A DNA stretch of 64,000 nucleotides. It comes from Nucisporomicrobium flavum (GTDB lineage Bacteria; Actinomycetota; Actinomycetes; Mycobacteriales; Micromonosporaceae). The DNA lies in assembly GCF_016464385.1 (NCBI RefSeq), contig NZ_JADMLH010000007.1:186001-250000 (forward strand), read 5' to 3'. Both the position numbers and the translations under genes were made by a program. The first letter of the stretch is position 1. The number at the start of each line of letters is the position of its first letter. Under the pieces are notes generated by a model. It did not search any database and had not been told where the DNA came from. It worked only from the letters and a program-made list of their open reading frames with translations. Positions 24,292 to 34,519 of the stretch are shown piece by piece.

Positions 24292-24882
24292 CTAGGAGGC
24301 GGCGAGCGCGAGCAGGCGGCGGATCTGGTCCTGCCGCGCCGCGGTCATCCGCTCGGCGAGCGCCCTGGCCGGTGGGTACTGCCCGCCCGCGAGCTCCATG
24401 CGGGCCACCTCGACACAGTTGTGCAGATGACCGAGGAGCAGGCTGACCGCCGTACGGTCGAAAGCCGCACCGTGGGCCGCGGCCAGCTCGCCGATGTCGG
24501 CGTCGCGCAGCGAATGCAGGTCGCCGTGGCCGGCATGCACTCCGGTGTCCGGATCGGCCGAGGGCGGCTGCTGCCAGCCGGTCAGCCAGCGCTGCATGGT
24601 CTGCACCTCGTCGCGCCACTGGTCACGCAGCTCGGCGGCGAGCGCACGGACCCGGGTGTCGGCGGCGCCCTGAGCGGCCGGCGCCACGACAAGCTCGCCC
24701 TGCCGGACGTACTCCACACTCATCTGGAGGAACATCACGTCGGTCGCGTTGTACGCGGGCGGCGGCGCGGCCGGTGCCGCGCCGCACGCGGCGAGCAGCA
24801 TCAGCACGACCGCGGCCACGACGGGCAGGGCGGATCCACGACCGCGGACCCGCCCCGGGTACGTCGTCAGATCCGTTCCCAC
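24292..24882 (-). CDS. DUF305-like lipoprotein lacking the His-His motifs
   Basis: About 196 residues. A lipobox (LMLLAACG) follows a short hydrophobic segment. The rest matches DUF305 (YNATDVMFLQMSVEYVRQGE, VRALAAELRDQWRDEVQTMQ, ALAERMTAARQDQIRRLLAL). In the family the two metal-binding-like sites read roughly PHHRQ and RHHEG; here they are VEYVRQ and LHNCVE, so both His-His pairs are lost. The start is uncertain: GTG 24882 overlaps the end of the LPMO gene by 16 nt and gives a basic N-terminus before the hydrophobic stretch, so translation may be coupled. Function of the family is unknown. Confidence 0.72.
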   Translation of the reverse strand: MGTDLTTYPGRVRGRGSALPVVAAVVLMLLAACGAAPAAPPPAYNATDVMFLQMSVEYVRQGELVVAPAAQGAADTRVRALAAELRDQWRDEVQTMQRWLTGWQQPPSADPDTGVHAGHGDLHSLRDADIGELAAAHGAAFDRTAVSLLLGHLHNCVEVARMELAGGQYPPARALAERMTAARQDQIRRLLALAAS

Positions 24883-25610
24883 AGCGCCGGCACGTTCGGC
24901 GGCTCCCACCCGGCCAGCGCGGTGTGCGCCTGCCGGCAGCGGTACGTCGCACCGCCGTAGGTCACCACGCTCCCGGCCGCGTACGCCGTCCCCGCCTGCC
25001 ACGTCCCGCCGGCGGGCGGCTGGGTGGGCGGCGTGGTCGGCGGCGTGGTCGGCGGGTTCGTCGGAGGCGGCGTGGTGGGCGGCGGCGTGGTCCCGCCACC
25101 GCCGATGTTCAGGTCGACGCAGGCGTAGAACGCATTGGCCGTGTCGGCGATGTTCCACCGGGCGAGTACGGTCTGCCGGCCGCGGAAGCTGCCCATGCTG
25201 ACGGTGTGCGACTTGGTGGCCCCCGGCTGAGCGCCGCCGTCGTTGAAGGAGGCGAGCCGCGTGCCGCCGATGAAGTACTCCCACGTGCTGGTGGCGTGCC
25301 GGGCGGTGAGCACCCAGTTGAACGTCACCGACGTGCCGACCGAGGCGGCGGGCCAGTTCCTGCTGTTGTCGTTGAGCACGGCGAAGCGGCTGCCGCCGCC
25401 GTTGCACTGCATGGAGCCCTTGGGGGCCTCCACGCTCTGCGGTTCGTAGACGATGTCGCCGCAGTTGGGTACGGCCCCGCTGGCGCAGTTGGCCTGGCGG
25501 CTGGGGGGCGAGGAGATGTAGCCGTGCGCCGAGGCGGGGGCCACGGCGACGAACAGGGAGGCGCCGATGGCCGCGACGCTCAGGAGGGGGAGGGTGATTC
25601 TGCGTCTCAT
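24867..25610 (-). CDS. AA10 lytic polysaccharide monooxygenase with C-terminal CBM5/12
   Basis: 247 residues. The signal peptide is cleaved after ASA-28, leaving His29 as the N-terminus (HGYISSPPSRQANC), the copper-brace histidine; the second is in LTARHATSTWEYF. The catalytic domain (29-170) ends FYACVDLNIG; a PTT/PPT linker follows and then a small chitin-binding domain (WQAGTAYAAGSVVTYGGATY, CRQAHTALAGWEPPNVPALW). Such enzymes cleave crystalline chitin or cellulose oxidatively; the CBM5/12 favours chitin. An AGGAGA ribosome-binding site precedes the ATG. Confidence 0.93.
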   Translation of the reverse strand: MRRRITLPLLSVAAIGASLFVAVAPASAHGYISSPPSRQANCASGAVPNCGDIVYEPQSVEAPKGSMQCNGGGSRFAVLNDNSRNWPAASVGTSVTFNWVLTARHATSTWEYFIGGTRLASFNDGGAQPGATKSHTVSMGSFRGRQTVLARWNIADTANAFYACVDLNIGGGGTTPPPTTPPPTNPPTTPPTTPPTQPPAGGTWQAGTAYAAGSVVTYGGATYRCRQAHTALAGWEPPNVPALWERI

Positions 25611-25711
25611 GAAGGTCTCCTCTTCATGGGGGACGGCAGGCCGGGCGTGGGGGCGGCCGACCCGCCGCGGGGAACCGGGGACGCATGGGGGACCTCCCCG
25701 GCTGTTTGCTC

Positions 25712-25740
25712 AACATAAGTTAAAGCTTGTTAACAGTAAA
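25712..25740 (-). promoter_or_regulatory. Predicted LPMO promoter with an inverted repeat filling the spacer
   Basis: On the minus strand, TTTACT (25735-25740) and TATGTT (25712-25717) are separated by 17 nt. The spacer carries GTTAA-N6-TTAAC (25719-25734), a likely regulator site between the -35 and -10. The transcript would have an untranslated leader of roughly 95 nt, which includes a GGGGA/TCCCC mini-palindrome at 25688-25699. No CebR-type box is present. Confidence 0.45.
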
Positions 25741-25761
25741 GGGATCTAATCAAGAATTTCG

Positions 25762-27066
25762 ATGCGTGCGACGCCGCCCCGGCCCGCCGTTAAGGTGCCG
25801 CCCGTCGCTGCCGATATCGACAAGGTGCCGGACATCCACGACGTGATCGACTCCCGGGCCATCACTCCCGTCTTCCAGCCGCTGATCTCGCTCGCCACCG
25901 GCGACCTCGTCGGCTACGAGGCGCTGAGCCGCGGACCGGTGGGCACCCCGTGGGAATCCCCCGCCGCCCTGTTCGCGGCCGCCCGTACGGCCGGCCGCGA
26001 CAGCGAGCTCGACTGGGTGTGCCGGGCGGCGGCGTACCGCGCGGCGCTCGCGGCGGACCTGCGGACGGCGCTGTTCGTGAACATGGAGCCGGCGTCCTGG
26101 CGTACGCCCTGCCCGCCCGACCTCGCCGGGGTGGTCGACGAGGCGCAGCGGCACCTGCACGTGGTCACCGAGATGACCGAACGCGCGCTCGCCGACGACC
26201 CGTCCGGCCTGCTGGCCGCCACGACGAGCTGCCGGGCGGCGGGCTGGGGCGTGGCCCTCGACGACGTCGGCGCGGACCCCATGTCGCTGGCCCTGATGCC
26301 GTTCGTCCACCCCGACGTCGTCAAACTCGACATGTCGCTGCTGCACGCGCCCACCGAACGGCACACCGCCGAGGTCGTCGCGGCCGTCGGGGCGTACGCG
26401 GAGGCCAGCGGCGCGACCATCCTCGCCGAGGGCGTGGAGACCGTCGAGCACGAGCTCACCGCCCGCACCATGGGCGCCACCGTGGCCCAGGGCTGGTACT
26501 ACGGCCGGCCCGCACCGCTGCCCGCCACTCCCCCGGCGCGCACCGCTCCCCTGCCACCGGTCTGCGCGCCCGCGGCCGCTTCCGGGACGCCGTACGAGAT
26601 CGTCGCCGCGCACCGCCCGGTGGTGGAGACCACGAAGTCGGTGCTGATGCCGATCAGCCACCACATCGAGGCCCTCGCCGACGGAGGTCAGGTGCTGCTC
26701 GCCTGCTTCCAGGACGCCCGCCACTTCGGCCCGGCGACCGCCCGCCGCTTCGCCCGCATCGCCACCGCCAGCCCGTTCGTCGCCGCCTTCGGCGTCGGAC
26801 TGGCGGCCGAACCGGCCCCGGGCGTCCGCGGCGCGGGCCTGCAGGGCGACGACCCGCTGCGCGGCGAATGGAACGTCATCGTCGTCGGCCCGCACCGCTC
26901 GGTCGCCCTGGTGGCGCGCGACCTGGGCGACACCGGCCCGGAAGCGGAACGCCGCTTCTCGTTCGCGGTCACCCACAACCGCGACCTCGTGGTGGCGGCG
27001 GCCCGGTCCCTGCTCCAGTGGATCACCCCGGTCCGCGCGGCGGCCCTCGGCCTCGTTCTGGCGTAG
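25762..27066 (+). CDS. EAL-domain phosphodiesterase-like protein with DICT sensory domain
   Basis: 434 residues, no membrane segment. EAL domain about 25-255: FQPLISLATGDLVGYEALSRG, TEMTERAL, VALDDVGADPMSL, VKLDMSLL, ILAEGVETVEH, AQGWYYGRP. Most metal and catalytic residues appear intact, although the usual DDFG loop reads DDVG. Residues about 280-420 form a DICT domain (ISHHIEALA, LLACFQDARHFGPATARRFA, VIVVGPHRSVALVARDLGD), a module found in c-di-GMP and light or redox signalling proteins. It probably hydrolyses c-di-GMP under control of DICT. The hybrid kinase gene follows 58 nt downstream on the same strand. Confidence 0.88.
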   Translation: MRATPPRPAVKVPPVAADIDKVPDIHDVIDSRAITPVFQPLISLATGDLVGYEALSRGPVGTPWESPAALFAAARTAGRDSELDWVCRAAAYRAALAADLRTALFVNMEPASWRTPCPPDLAGVVDEAQRHLHVVTEMTERALADDPSGLLAATTSCRAAGWGVALDDVGADPMSLALMPFVHPDVVKLDMSLLHAPTERHTAEVVAAVGAYAEASGATILAEGVETVEHELTARTMGATVAQGWYYGRPAPLPATPPARTAPLPPVCAPAAASGTPYEIVAAHRPVVETTKSVLMPISHHIEALADGGQVLLACFQDARHFGPATARRFARIATASPFVAAFGVGLAAEPAPGVRGAGLQGDDPLRGEWNVIVVGPHRSVALVARDLGDTGPEAERRFSFAVTHNRDLVVAAARSLLQWITPVRAAALGLVLA

Positions 27067-27124
27067 CAGGATCCGCACCGCGGACGCACCTCAGAAAGTC
27101 CCGGACCGCACCGAAGAGAAGACT

Positions 27125-29092
27125 GTGCCGGATCAGGTCTTCCTGCTCGCCAACATGGTCATCACGGTCGCGTACGCGGCGATCACGACGGCGATCGTGG
27201 TGCCGGTCGCGCGCGCCGGTCAGCTGCGGACCAACAAGCTGGCCGTCGCCACCTCGATGATCTTCTTCAGCTGCGCGGTGGGGCACGCGTTGCACGGGGT
27301 GATGGCGTACGGGACGCTCATCGAGAACGCGGCCATGGGCCACCCGGCGAGCTCGACGGCGGGCTGGTCCTGGGCGTCCGCCGGATGGGACATGCTGACC
27401 GCCGCCGTGGGCGTCTACTACTGGACGCTGCGACGCGGGTACGGCGTCCTGCTCGGCAAGGGCGCCATCTACGTCGACCCGTGGGGCCAGAGCCGCCTCG
27501 ACCAGGCGGCGGAGCGGGAACGCGCCGCCCGTGACGTGGCGGAGGCCCAGCGCGCCACCCTGGCGACCGTGGTGGAGCACAGCGATGACGCGATCGTCGG
27601 TTTGACCCCGGAGGGCCTCATCACCGCGTGGAACCACGGCGCGGAGAAGGTCTTCGGCTACGCCGCGGCGGAGATGCTCGGCCGGCCCGCCACGATCCTG
27701 ACCGACCAGCCGGGCACCGAGCAGCAGTCCGAGGTGCTCTCCCGCATCCGCCACGGGCAGGGCGGTCAGAGCTACGAGGCCCGCCGGCTGCGCAAGGACG
27801 GGGCTCCGGTCGACCTCGCCCTGACGGTCACCCCGATCGTCGACCAGACCGGGACCGTGATCGGGGTGTCGGCGATCGCCCGCGACATCACCGCCGCCAA
27901 GGAGGCCGCCGAGCGGCAGCGCGCCATCGAGGAGCGCACCAACCGGGCGCAGCGGATGGAGAGCCTCGGCAAGCTGGCCGGCGGGGTGGCCCACGACTTC
28001 AACAACCTCCTGGCGATCATCGGCAACTACACCGACTTCGCCATCGACCAGGTCGCCGACCGGCCGGACGTCAGGGACGACCTGCGCCAGGTCCGCACGG
28101 CCGTCGACCGCGCCAGCAACCTGACCAGCCAGCTGCTCACCTTCACCCGCGGCGACGCCATCCAGCCGCGGGACATCGACGTCAACGCCTCGATAACCGA
28201 GGTCCACGCGATGCTGGAGCGCACGATCGGCGAGCACATCACGCTGATCTCCATACCGGCGCGGCAGCCGCTGATCGTGCACGCCGACCCGGGCCAACTG
28301 CAGCAGGTGCTGCTCAACCTCGCCCTCAACGGCCGCGACGCCATGCCGGGCGGGGGCACCCTCGTGGTGGAGGCGAACACCGCCACCCTCGACGGCAACG
28401 AGGTCAACATGCAGCCGTCGTTGCCCGCCGGTTCCTATGCCCGGCTCGTGGTCAGCGACACCGGCGAGGGCATGTCACCCGAGACGGCCGCCCGCGTCTT
28501 CGAACCCTTCTACACGACCAAGCAGCCCGGCCGCGGCACCGGGCTGGGGCTGGCGACCGTCTACGGCATCGTCACCGAGGCCGGCGGCTGCATCAACGTC
28601 TACTCCGAGCCGGGCCTCGGAACCACCTTCCGCGTCTATCTGCCCCTGTCTGCGGCCGTACCGGAGACCGGCTCGGACGCCATCTCGCAGGCACCGCCGC
28701 CGCGGGGTGACGGCCGTACGGTGCTGGTGGTGGAGGACGAACCGGCGCTGGCCCGCGTCGTCGCCCGCATCCTGACCGACGGCGGTTACCACGTGGTCGC
28801 CGCCACCGACGGCCGCGAGGCGCTGGACCTGTACGACCAGCACGGCTGTGACGCGCTGCTCACCGACGTGATCATGCCCGAGATGTCGGGGCCGCGCCTG
28901 GCCGAGATCCTGCACCACCGTGACCCGGGACTGCCCGTCGTCTACATGTCCGGTTACAGCAACGGACTTCTCGGCACGACCCACGTCATCGACGAGGACA
29001 TCGCCTTCATCGAGAAGCCGTTCAGTGCCGCCGACCTGCTCTACAAGATCGCTTCGACGCACCGGGGCACCAACGCGCCGACCCGTCTCTGA
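27125..29092 (+). CDS. PAS-containing hybrid sensor histidine kinase with C-terminal receiver
   Basis: 655 residues. Two to three membrane helices occupy the first 100 residues (VFLLANMVITVAYAAITTAI, SMIFFSCAVGHALHGVMAYG), followed by a PAS domain about 140-250 (VVEHSDDAIVGLTPEGLITA), the dimerisation helix with His290 (KLAGGVAHDFNNLLAII), an ATPase domain (NLALNGRDAMPGGG, DTGEGMSP, GLGLATVYGIV) and a receiver (VLVVEDEPALARVVARILTD) with Asp581 in LLTDVIMPEMSG. The initiator is GTG with a GAAGAG stretch upstream. It is a phosphorelay kinase whose downstream partner is not adjacent; pairing with the EAL-DICT gene suggests a c-di-GMP link. Confidence 0.9.
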   Translation: MPDQVFLLANMVITVAYAAITTAIVVPVARAGQLRTNKLAVATSMIFFSCAVGHALHGVMAYGTLIENAAMGHPASSTAGWSWASAGWDMLTAAVGVYYWTLRRGYGVLLGKGAIYVDPWGQSRLDQAAERERAARDVAEAQRATLATVVEHSDDAIVGLTPEGLITAWNHGAEKVFGYAAAEMLGRPATILTDQPGTEQQSEVLSRIRHGQGGQSYEARRLRKDGAPVDLALTVTPIVDQTGTVIGVSAIARDITAAKEAAERQRAIEERTNRAQRMESLGKLAGGVAHDFNNLLAIIGNYTDFAIDQVADRPDVRDDLRQVRTAVDRASNLTSQLLTFTRGDAIQPRDIDVNASITEVHAMLERTIGEHITLISIPARQPLIVHADPGQLQQVLLNLALNGRDAMPGGGTLVVEANTATLDGNEVNMQPSLPAGSYARLVVSDTGEGMSPETAARVFEPFYTTKQPGRGTGLGLATVYGIVTEAGGCINVYSEPGLGTTFRVYLPLSAAVPETGSDAISQAPPPRGDGRTVLVVEDEPALARVVARILTDGGYHVVAATDGREALDLYDQHGCDALLTDVIMPEMSGPRLAEILHHRDPGLPVVYMSGYSNGLLGTTHVIDEDIAFIEKPFSAADLLYKIASTHRGTNAPTRL

Positions 29093-29117
29093 CCAGGCCC
29101 CGGGCGCCCGTGGCGCG

Positions 29118-29154
29118 GGCCCGCACAGCCCGGTCGCCCTGGTAGCCCGCGACC
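29118..29154 (+). repeat. 37-bp partial copy of a DICT-domain coding segment
   Basis: This intergenic stretch matches 26887-26923 inside the EAL-DICT gene at 33 of 37 positions. Translated in the corresponding frame it reads GPHSPVALVARD against GPHRSVALVARD in the DICT domain. It may be the residue of a decayed DICT gene or a small duplication. Confidence 0.5.
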
Positions 29155-29161
29155 GTCTCGG

Positions 29162-29167
29162 TAGCAT
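29162..29167 (+). promoter_or_regulatory. -10 hexamer TAGCAT, leaderless start for HAD gene
   Basis: TAGCAT ends 7 nt before the ATG at 29175 without a ribosome-binding site. Confidence 0.55.
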
Positions 29168-29174
29168 CGCGGCC

Positions 29175-29837
29175 ATGCCACGCCCGGTGATCTTCGACCT
29201 CTACCACACGCTCGTGCACGGCGCCGACGAGGAACGGGACCGGGTTGTCGCTGAGATGGCGGCCATGGTGGACGTTGCCCCCGACGCGCTGGTTTCGGCG
29301 TACCACGGCAGTTGGCGCGAGCGGATCGTGCGGTGGAGCGTGGAGGACACCATCCGCATCCTCTGTGCACGCCTCGGCGTGGACCCGACCGACGAGCAGG
29401 TGGCGCGCGCCGGAGAGCATCGGCGCGCCCTCGCCCGCCGGGTCCTGCATGCGGTGCCCTCCTCGACCCTGCGGGTGCTCGACGCGCTGCGCGCCGGCGG
29501 GCATCCGTTGGCGCTCGTCAGCAACGCCACCTCGGACACCGCCGAGGCTTGGCCGGGCAGCCCGCTGGCCGGCCGCTTCGACGTCGTCGTGTTCTCCTGC
29601 GAGGCCGGGGTGGCCAAGCCCGACCCGGCGATCTACCGGATCGCCATCGACCGGCTCGGCGCCGGCCCGGCGGACTGCCTCTATGTCGGCGACGGCGCCG
29701 ACGGCGAGCTGGCCGGGGCGGCCGCGGCCGGGCTGCCCGCGCTGCGCATCACCGAGCTCAACGACACCGATCCGCTGTGGCCCGGGCCGACGCTCGCCGC
29801 GATCGGCGAGCTGCCGGGACTGCTCAGGACGCGGTAG
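29175..29837 (+). CDS. HAD-superfamily hydrolase (subfamily IA)
   Basis: 220 residues. Motif I is IFDLYHTLV, with Tyr at the position of the second Asp, as in haloacid dehalogenase-like members; motif II LALVSNATSD; motif III Lys in GVAKPDPAIYRIA; motif IV LYVGDGADGELAGA. The cap is helical (residues about 20-100). It probably hydrolyses a phosphate or C-halogen bond; the DxY form makes ordinary phosphatase action less certain. The last 14 nt overlap the convergent dehydrogenase gene. Confidence 0.85.
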   Translation: MPRPVIFDLYHTLVHGADEERDRVVAEMAAMVDVAPDALVSAYHGSWRERIVRWSVEDTIRILCARLGVDPTDEQVARAGEHRRALARRVLHAVPSSTLRVLDALRAGGHPLALVSNATSDTAEAWPGSPLAGRFDVVVFSCEAGVAKPDPAIYRIAIDRLGAGPADCLYVGDGADGELAGAAAAGLPALRITELNDTDPLWPGPTLAAIGELPGLLRTR

Positions 29838-31302
29838 CCAGCTCCTCGAGGGTGGCCCGCGCGCCCTTGTTGTGCAGCGACGCCAGCACCGATCGGTACG
29901 TCGACACGAACCGTTCGTTCTCGGCGAGGGCACCGAACAGCTCGCGGTTGGCGATGAAGGCCAGCGGTTCCTCGCGCTGGCGGCGGGCGAGCGGCACCAG
30001 CGTGTCCGCGAACCGGTCCACCACCTCGATCGGCTGCCCGTGCTCGTCGACGCCCTCGGCGTAGCGGGCCCAGGAGGCCACGACCGCGGTCGAGCGCAGG
30101 ATCTCGCCGCCGGTGTCGAGGTTGTGGCGGATGACCGGGAGCAGCCACTTGGGGATGCGGTCGGAGCTCTCGGCGCACAGCCGGGCGACCGTGTCGCGGA
30201 CCTGCGCGTTGGAGAAGCGGTCGATGAGCTGGTGCTTGTACTCGTCCAGGTCGATGCCCGGGACCGGCTCCAGCGTGGGCGTGGCCTCGCGGTCCATGTA
30301 CGCCAGCAGGAAGCCGGCGAACAGCGGGTCCTGCGCGACGTCGTGGACGAGCCGGTAGCCGCTGAGGTAACCGAAGTAGCAGAGCGCCTGGTGGCTGGCG
30401 TTGAGCAGGCGCAGCTTCATCAGCTCGTACGGCTCGACGTCCGCGACCACCTGCACCCCGGCGTCCTCGAACGGGGGCCGGCCCTGACCGAAGACGTCCT
30501 CGAGCGTCCACTGGGTGAACGGCTCGCACACCACCGGCCAGGCGTCGTCGACGCCGTACCGTTTGCGGACCTCCTCGCGGTCCTCGTCGGTGGTGACCGG
30601 CGTGATGCGGTCCACCATGCTGTTGGGGAACGCGACGTGCTGCTCGACGTGCGCGCCGAGCTCGGGGTCGCGCAGCGTGGCGAACGCGACGAAGCTGCGC
30701 CGGGCGGCGTGCCCGTTGCCCTGGATGTTGTCGCAGCTCATGATCGTGAAGGGCGGTACGCCCCGCTCGCGGCGGCGGGCCAGCGCCTCGGTGATGAGCC
30801 CGAACGTGGTCTTCGGCGCGGCACCCGGGCGCAGGTCGTGCTGCACGTCGGGGTTGTCGGCGACGAACTCCCCGGTGACCGCGTTGAAGTTGTAGCCGCC
30901 CTCGGTGACGGTCAGCGAGACGATCCGGGTCTGGGGCGCCGCCATCTTCTCGATGACCGCCTCCGGGTCGTCCGGCGCGTACAGGTATTCCTTGATGGAG
31001 CCGATGACCCGCGCGTCGAGGGTGCCGTCGGGGGCCTTGACGACCAGCGTGTAGAGGCCGTCCTGGGCCACGAGCGCGTCGCGCATCCGCCGGTCGGCCG
31101 GCATCACCCCGACACCGCAGATCGCCCAGTCCAGCGCCTTGCCGCCGGTCATCAGGCGGTCGAGGTACATGGCCTCGTGGGCTCGGTGGAAGCCGCCGAC
31201 GCCGAAGTGCACGATCCCCGTCCGCAGGGCCGCCCGGTCGTACGACGGCACGGGCAGGTCGTCCGGCAGGGACGACAGGTTCTGGGCAGTCAGCGGCAAC
31301 AT
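29824..31302 (-). CDS. Mannitol/polyol dehydrogenase family (long-chain)
   Basis: 492 residues, the usual length for mannitol 2-dehydrogenase and fructuronate reductase. The Rossmann-type motif VHFGVGGFHRAHEAMYLDRL is followed by SLTVTEGGYNF, SCDNIQGNGHAARRSFVAFA, SMVDRITP, and the catalytic-helix pattern MKLRLLNASHQAL with the Lys-Asn-His triad of this family. It oxidises a hexitol to a ketohexose with NAD(P). A GGGAGGAC ribosome-binding site precedes the ATG. No sugar transporter or kinase is adjacent, so the exact substrate is open; mannitol or arabinitol are most likely. Confidence 0.9.
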   Translation of the reverse strand: MLPLTAQNLSSLPDDLPVPSYDRAALRTGIVHFGVGGFHRAHEAMYLDRLMTGGKALDWAICGVGVMPADRRMRDALVAQDGLYTLVVKAPDGTLDARVIGSIKEYLYAPDDPEAVIEKMAAPQTRIVSLTVTEGGYNFNAVTGEFVADNPDVQHDLRPGAAPKTTFGLITEALARRRERGVPPFTIMSCDNIQGNGHAARRSFVAFATLRDPELGAHVEQHVAFPNSMVDRITPVTTDEDREEVRKRYGVDDAWPVVCEPFTQWTLEDVFGQGRPPFEDAGVQVVADVEPYELMKLRLLNASHQALCYFGYLSGYRLVHDVAQDPLFAGFLLAYMDREATPTLEPVPGIDLDEYKHQLIDRFSNAQVRDTVARLCAESSDRIPKWLLPVIRHNLDTGGEILRSTAVVASWARYAEGVDEHGQPIEVVDRFADTLVPLARRQREEPLAFIANRELFGALAENERFVSTYRSVLASLHNKGARATLEELATAS

Positions 31303-31438
31303 CGGTGGGTCCTCCCAGCGCTGCTCGACGGGCCTTCCGACCCCAGCATCGCACCCGGAGCGGGCCCCCGCGCGGGCCCGGCGACCAGGATCTTTTCACC
31401 GTCGATGAACCCGGGCATCCGCGCCGCGGCAACGGTCA

Positions 31439-31467
31439 CGGCCCGGCGGCGCATCGCCGCCGGGCCG
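31439..31467 (-). terminator. Terminator of the aceA-aceB operon
   Basis: A 13-bp perfect stem, CGGCCCGGCGGCG with CGCCGCCGGGCCG, and a 3-nt loop lie 16 nt past the aceB stop codon on the minus strand. Confidence 0.75.
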
Positions 31468-31483
31468 CAGGTATCGCCGCCGG

Positions 31484-33099
31484 TCAGACCGTCAGGGCCG
31501 GCGCCGGCGCCGGCTTGTCACCGGTCATGTGCCGCAGGTACGCGGGCAGGGTGAGAAATTCCGGGCAGGTCCGCTCGGTCAGCAGGACCGTGAGCAGGGT
31601 GCGGGCCTGCCCGAAGCAGCGGGCGGCGTCCTCGTCCAGGGCGCCGGTCTCGGCGAGCACGTCGAGTTCCTCGCGCAGCATCCGGGTGACCAGGCCCGCC
31701 GTGACCGGCACGCCGTAGTCGGTGGGGGTGCCGTGCGAGATCCACTGCCAGAGCTGGGCCCGGCAGATCTCGGCGGTCGCCGCGTCCTCCATCAGGCCGC
31801 CGAGCGCCACCGCGCCCTGGCCGCCGAGCCACGCGGCGACGTACCGCAGCGCCACGCTGACGTTGGTGCGCAGAGCCACCTCGGTGACGGCGACCGCCGT
31901 CTCCTTGACGTCCAGCAGCTCCTTGGCCGTGACGCGCACGTCGTCGCGGCGGCGCACGATCTGGTGCGGCTCGAAGCCCAGCCACTGGTCGAAGACCTCC
32001 CTGCAGGTCTCCACCAGGCCCGGGTGCGCGACCCAGGAGCCGTCGAAGCCGTCGCCGACCTCGCGCCGCTTGTCCTGCCGGACCTGGTTGAGCGCCCGCT
32101 TCGCGGCGACCGGGTCGCGGCTGGGCACGACGGCGGCCATGCCGCCGATCGCGTGGGCCCCGCGCCGGTGGCAGGTCTTGACCAGCAGTTCCGTGTACGC
32201 CCGCATGAACGGCGCGGTCATCGTGACCTGCGAGCGCTCGGGCAGCACCACGTCCGGCCGGTTCTTGATCATGCTGAACAGGTAGTCCCACCGGCCCGCG
32301 TTGAGCCCCGCCGAGTGCTCGCGCAGCTCGTACAGGATCTCGTCCATCTCGAAGGCCGCGGTGATCGTCTCGATCAGCACCGTCGCCCGGATCGTGCCGC
32401 GCGGGATGCCGAGCGCCTGCTGGGCGAAGACGAACACGTCGTTCCACAGCCGCGCCTCGAGGTGGCTCTCGAGCTTCGGCAGGTAGAAGTACGGCCCGCT
32501 GTCGCGGTCGATCTGCTTGCGCCCGCAGTGGAACAGGTACATGCCGAAGTCGAACAGCGACGCCGACACCGCGCGCCCGCCGATCCGCAGGTGGCACTCC
32601 GGCAGGTGCCAGCCGCGCGGGCGGACCATGATGGTCGGAACGGTGTCGCCGACCTTGTACTCGCGCCCGTCCGGGGCGGTGTAGTCGAGCTTGCCGTCCA
32701 GCGCGTCGCGCAGGTTCAGCTGCCCGGTGATCACGTTCTCCCAGGTCGGCGCGGTGGCGTCCTCGAAGTCGGCCATCCACACCTTCGCGCCGGAGTTCAG
32801 CGCGTTGATCGTCATCTTGCGCTCGGGCGGCCCGGTGATCTCCACCCGGCGGTCCATCAGGTCCTCGGCCGGGGGCGCGACCGTCCACGAGTCGTCCTTG
32901 CGGATCGCCTCGGTCGACGGCAGGAAGTCGAGCTCCGTGGTGCGGGTGGCCCGCCGGCGGCGGCGCCGCTCCAGCAGCTGCACCCGGCGGGCGCCGAACT
33001 CCTGGTCCAGCGCCACGACGAAGTCGATCGCCTCGGGGGTGAGGATCTCGGCGTACCGGCCCTGGCTCTCGCCGCAGATCGTGACCTCTTCGCCGCCCA

Positions 33100-33100
<1 letters not shown>
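31484..33100 (-). CDS. aceB: Malate synthase A
   Basis: 538 residues, typical for the A isoform. Landmarks: ITGPPERKMTINALNSGAKV, MADFEDATAPTWENVITGQL, TIMVRPRGWHLPE, YFYLPKLESHLEARLWNDVF, ATVLIETITAAFEMDEILYE, DGSWVAHPGLVE. It condenses glyoxylate with acetyl-CoA to malate, the second step of the glyoxylate shunt, and follows isocitrate lyase with a 1-nt overlap (TGATG). The N-terminal part has an Arg-rich run (ERRRRRRATR), probably surface-exposed. Start ATG 33100 is set by the overlap. Confidence 0.97.
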
Positions 33101-34389
<1,289 letters not shown>

Positions 34390-34439
34390 CTCAAGGATTC
34401 CTTTCCTACTACCCGGCCTGCTCTCCGGTGGAAGAACTC

Positions 34440-34503
34440 GACTGTTGCGCAGTCCACAACCCCTGCTGAAGGCAAATGTGAGGAGAAGAAGTGAGAAATT
34501 TCT
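34440..34503. promoter_or_regulatory. Candidate operators in the aceA / regulator intergenic region
   Basis: The 130-nt gap has two symmetric sites: GACTG-TTGCG-CAGTC (34440-34454) and the perfect palindrome AGAAATTTCT (34494-34503). The second lies just upstream of the TAGCGT -10 of the regulator gene. Either may be bound by the regulator encoded next door. They only loosely resemble the TTGCAAA-type RamB sites known from Corynebacterium. Confidence 0.4.
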
Positions 34504-34505
34504 GC

Positions 34506-34511
34506 TAGCGT
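34506..34511 (+). promoter_or_regulatory. -10 hexamer TAGCGT for the RamB-like gene
   Basis: TAGCGT ends 8 nt before the GTG at 34520; there is no Shine-Dalgarno, consistent with a leaderless or near-leaderless transcript. Confidence 0.5.
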
Positions 34512-34519
34512 CAAATCCC

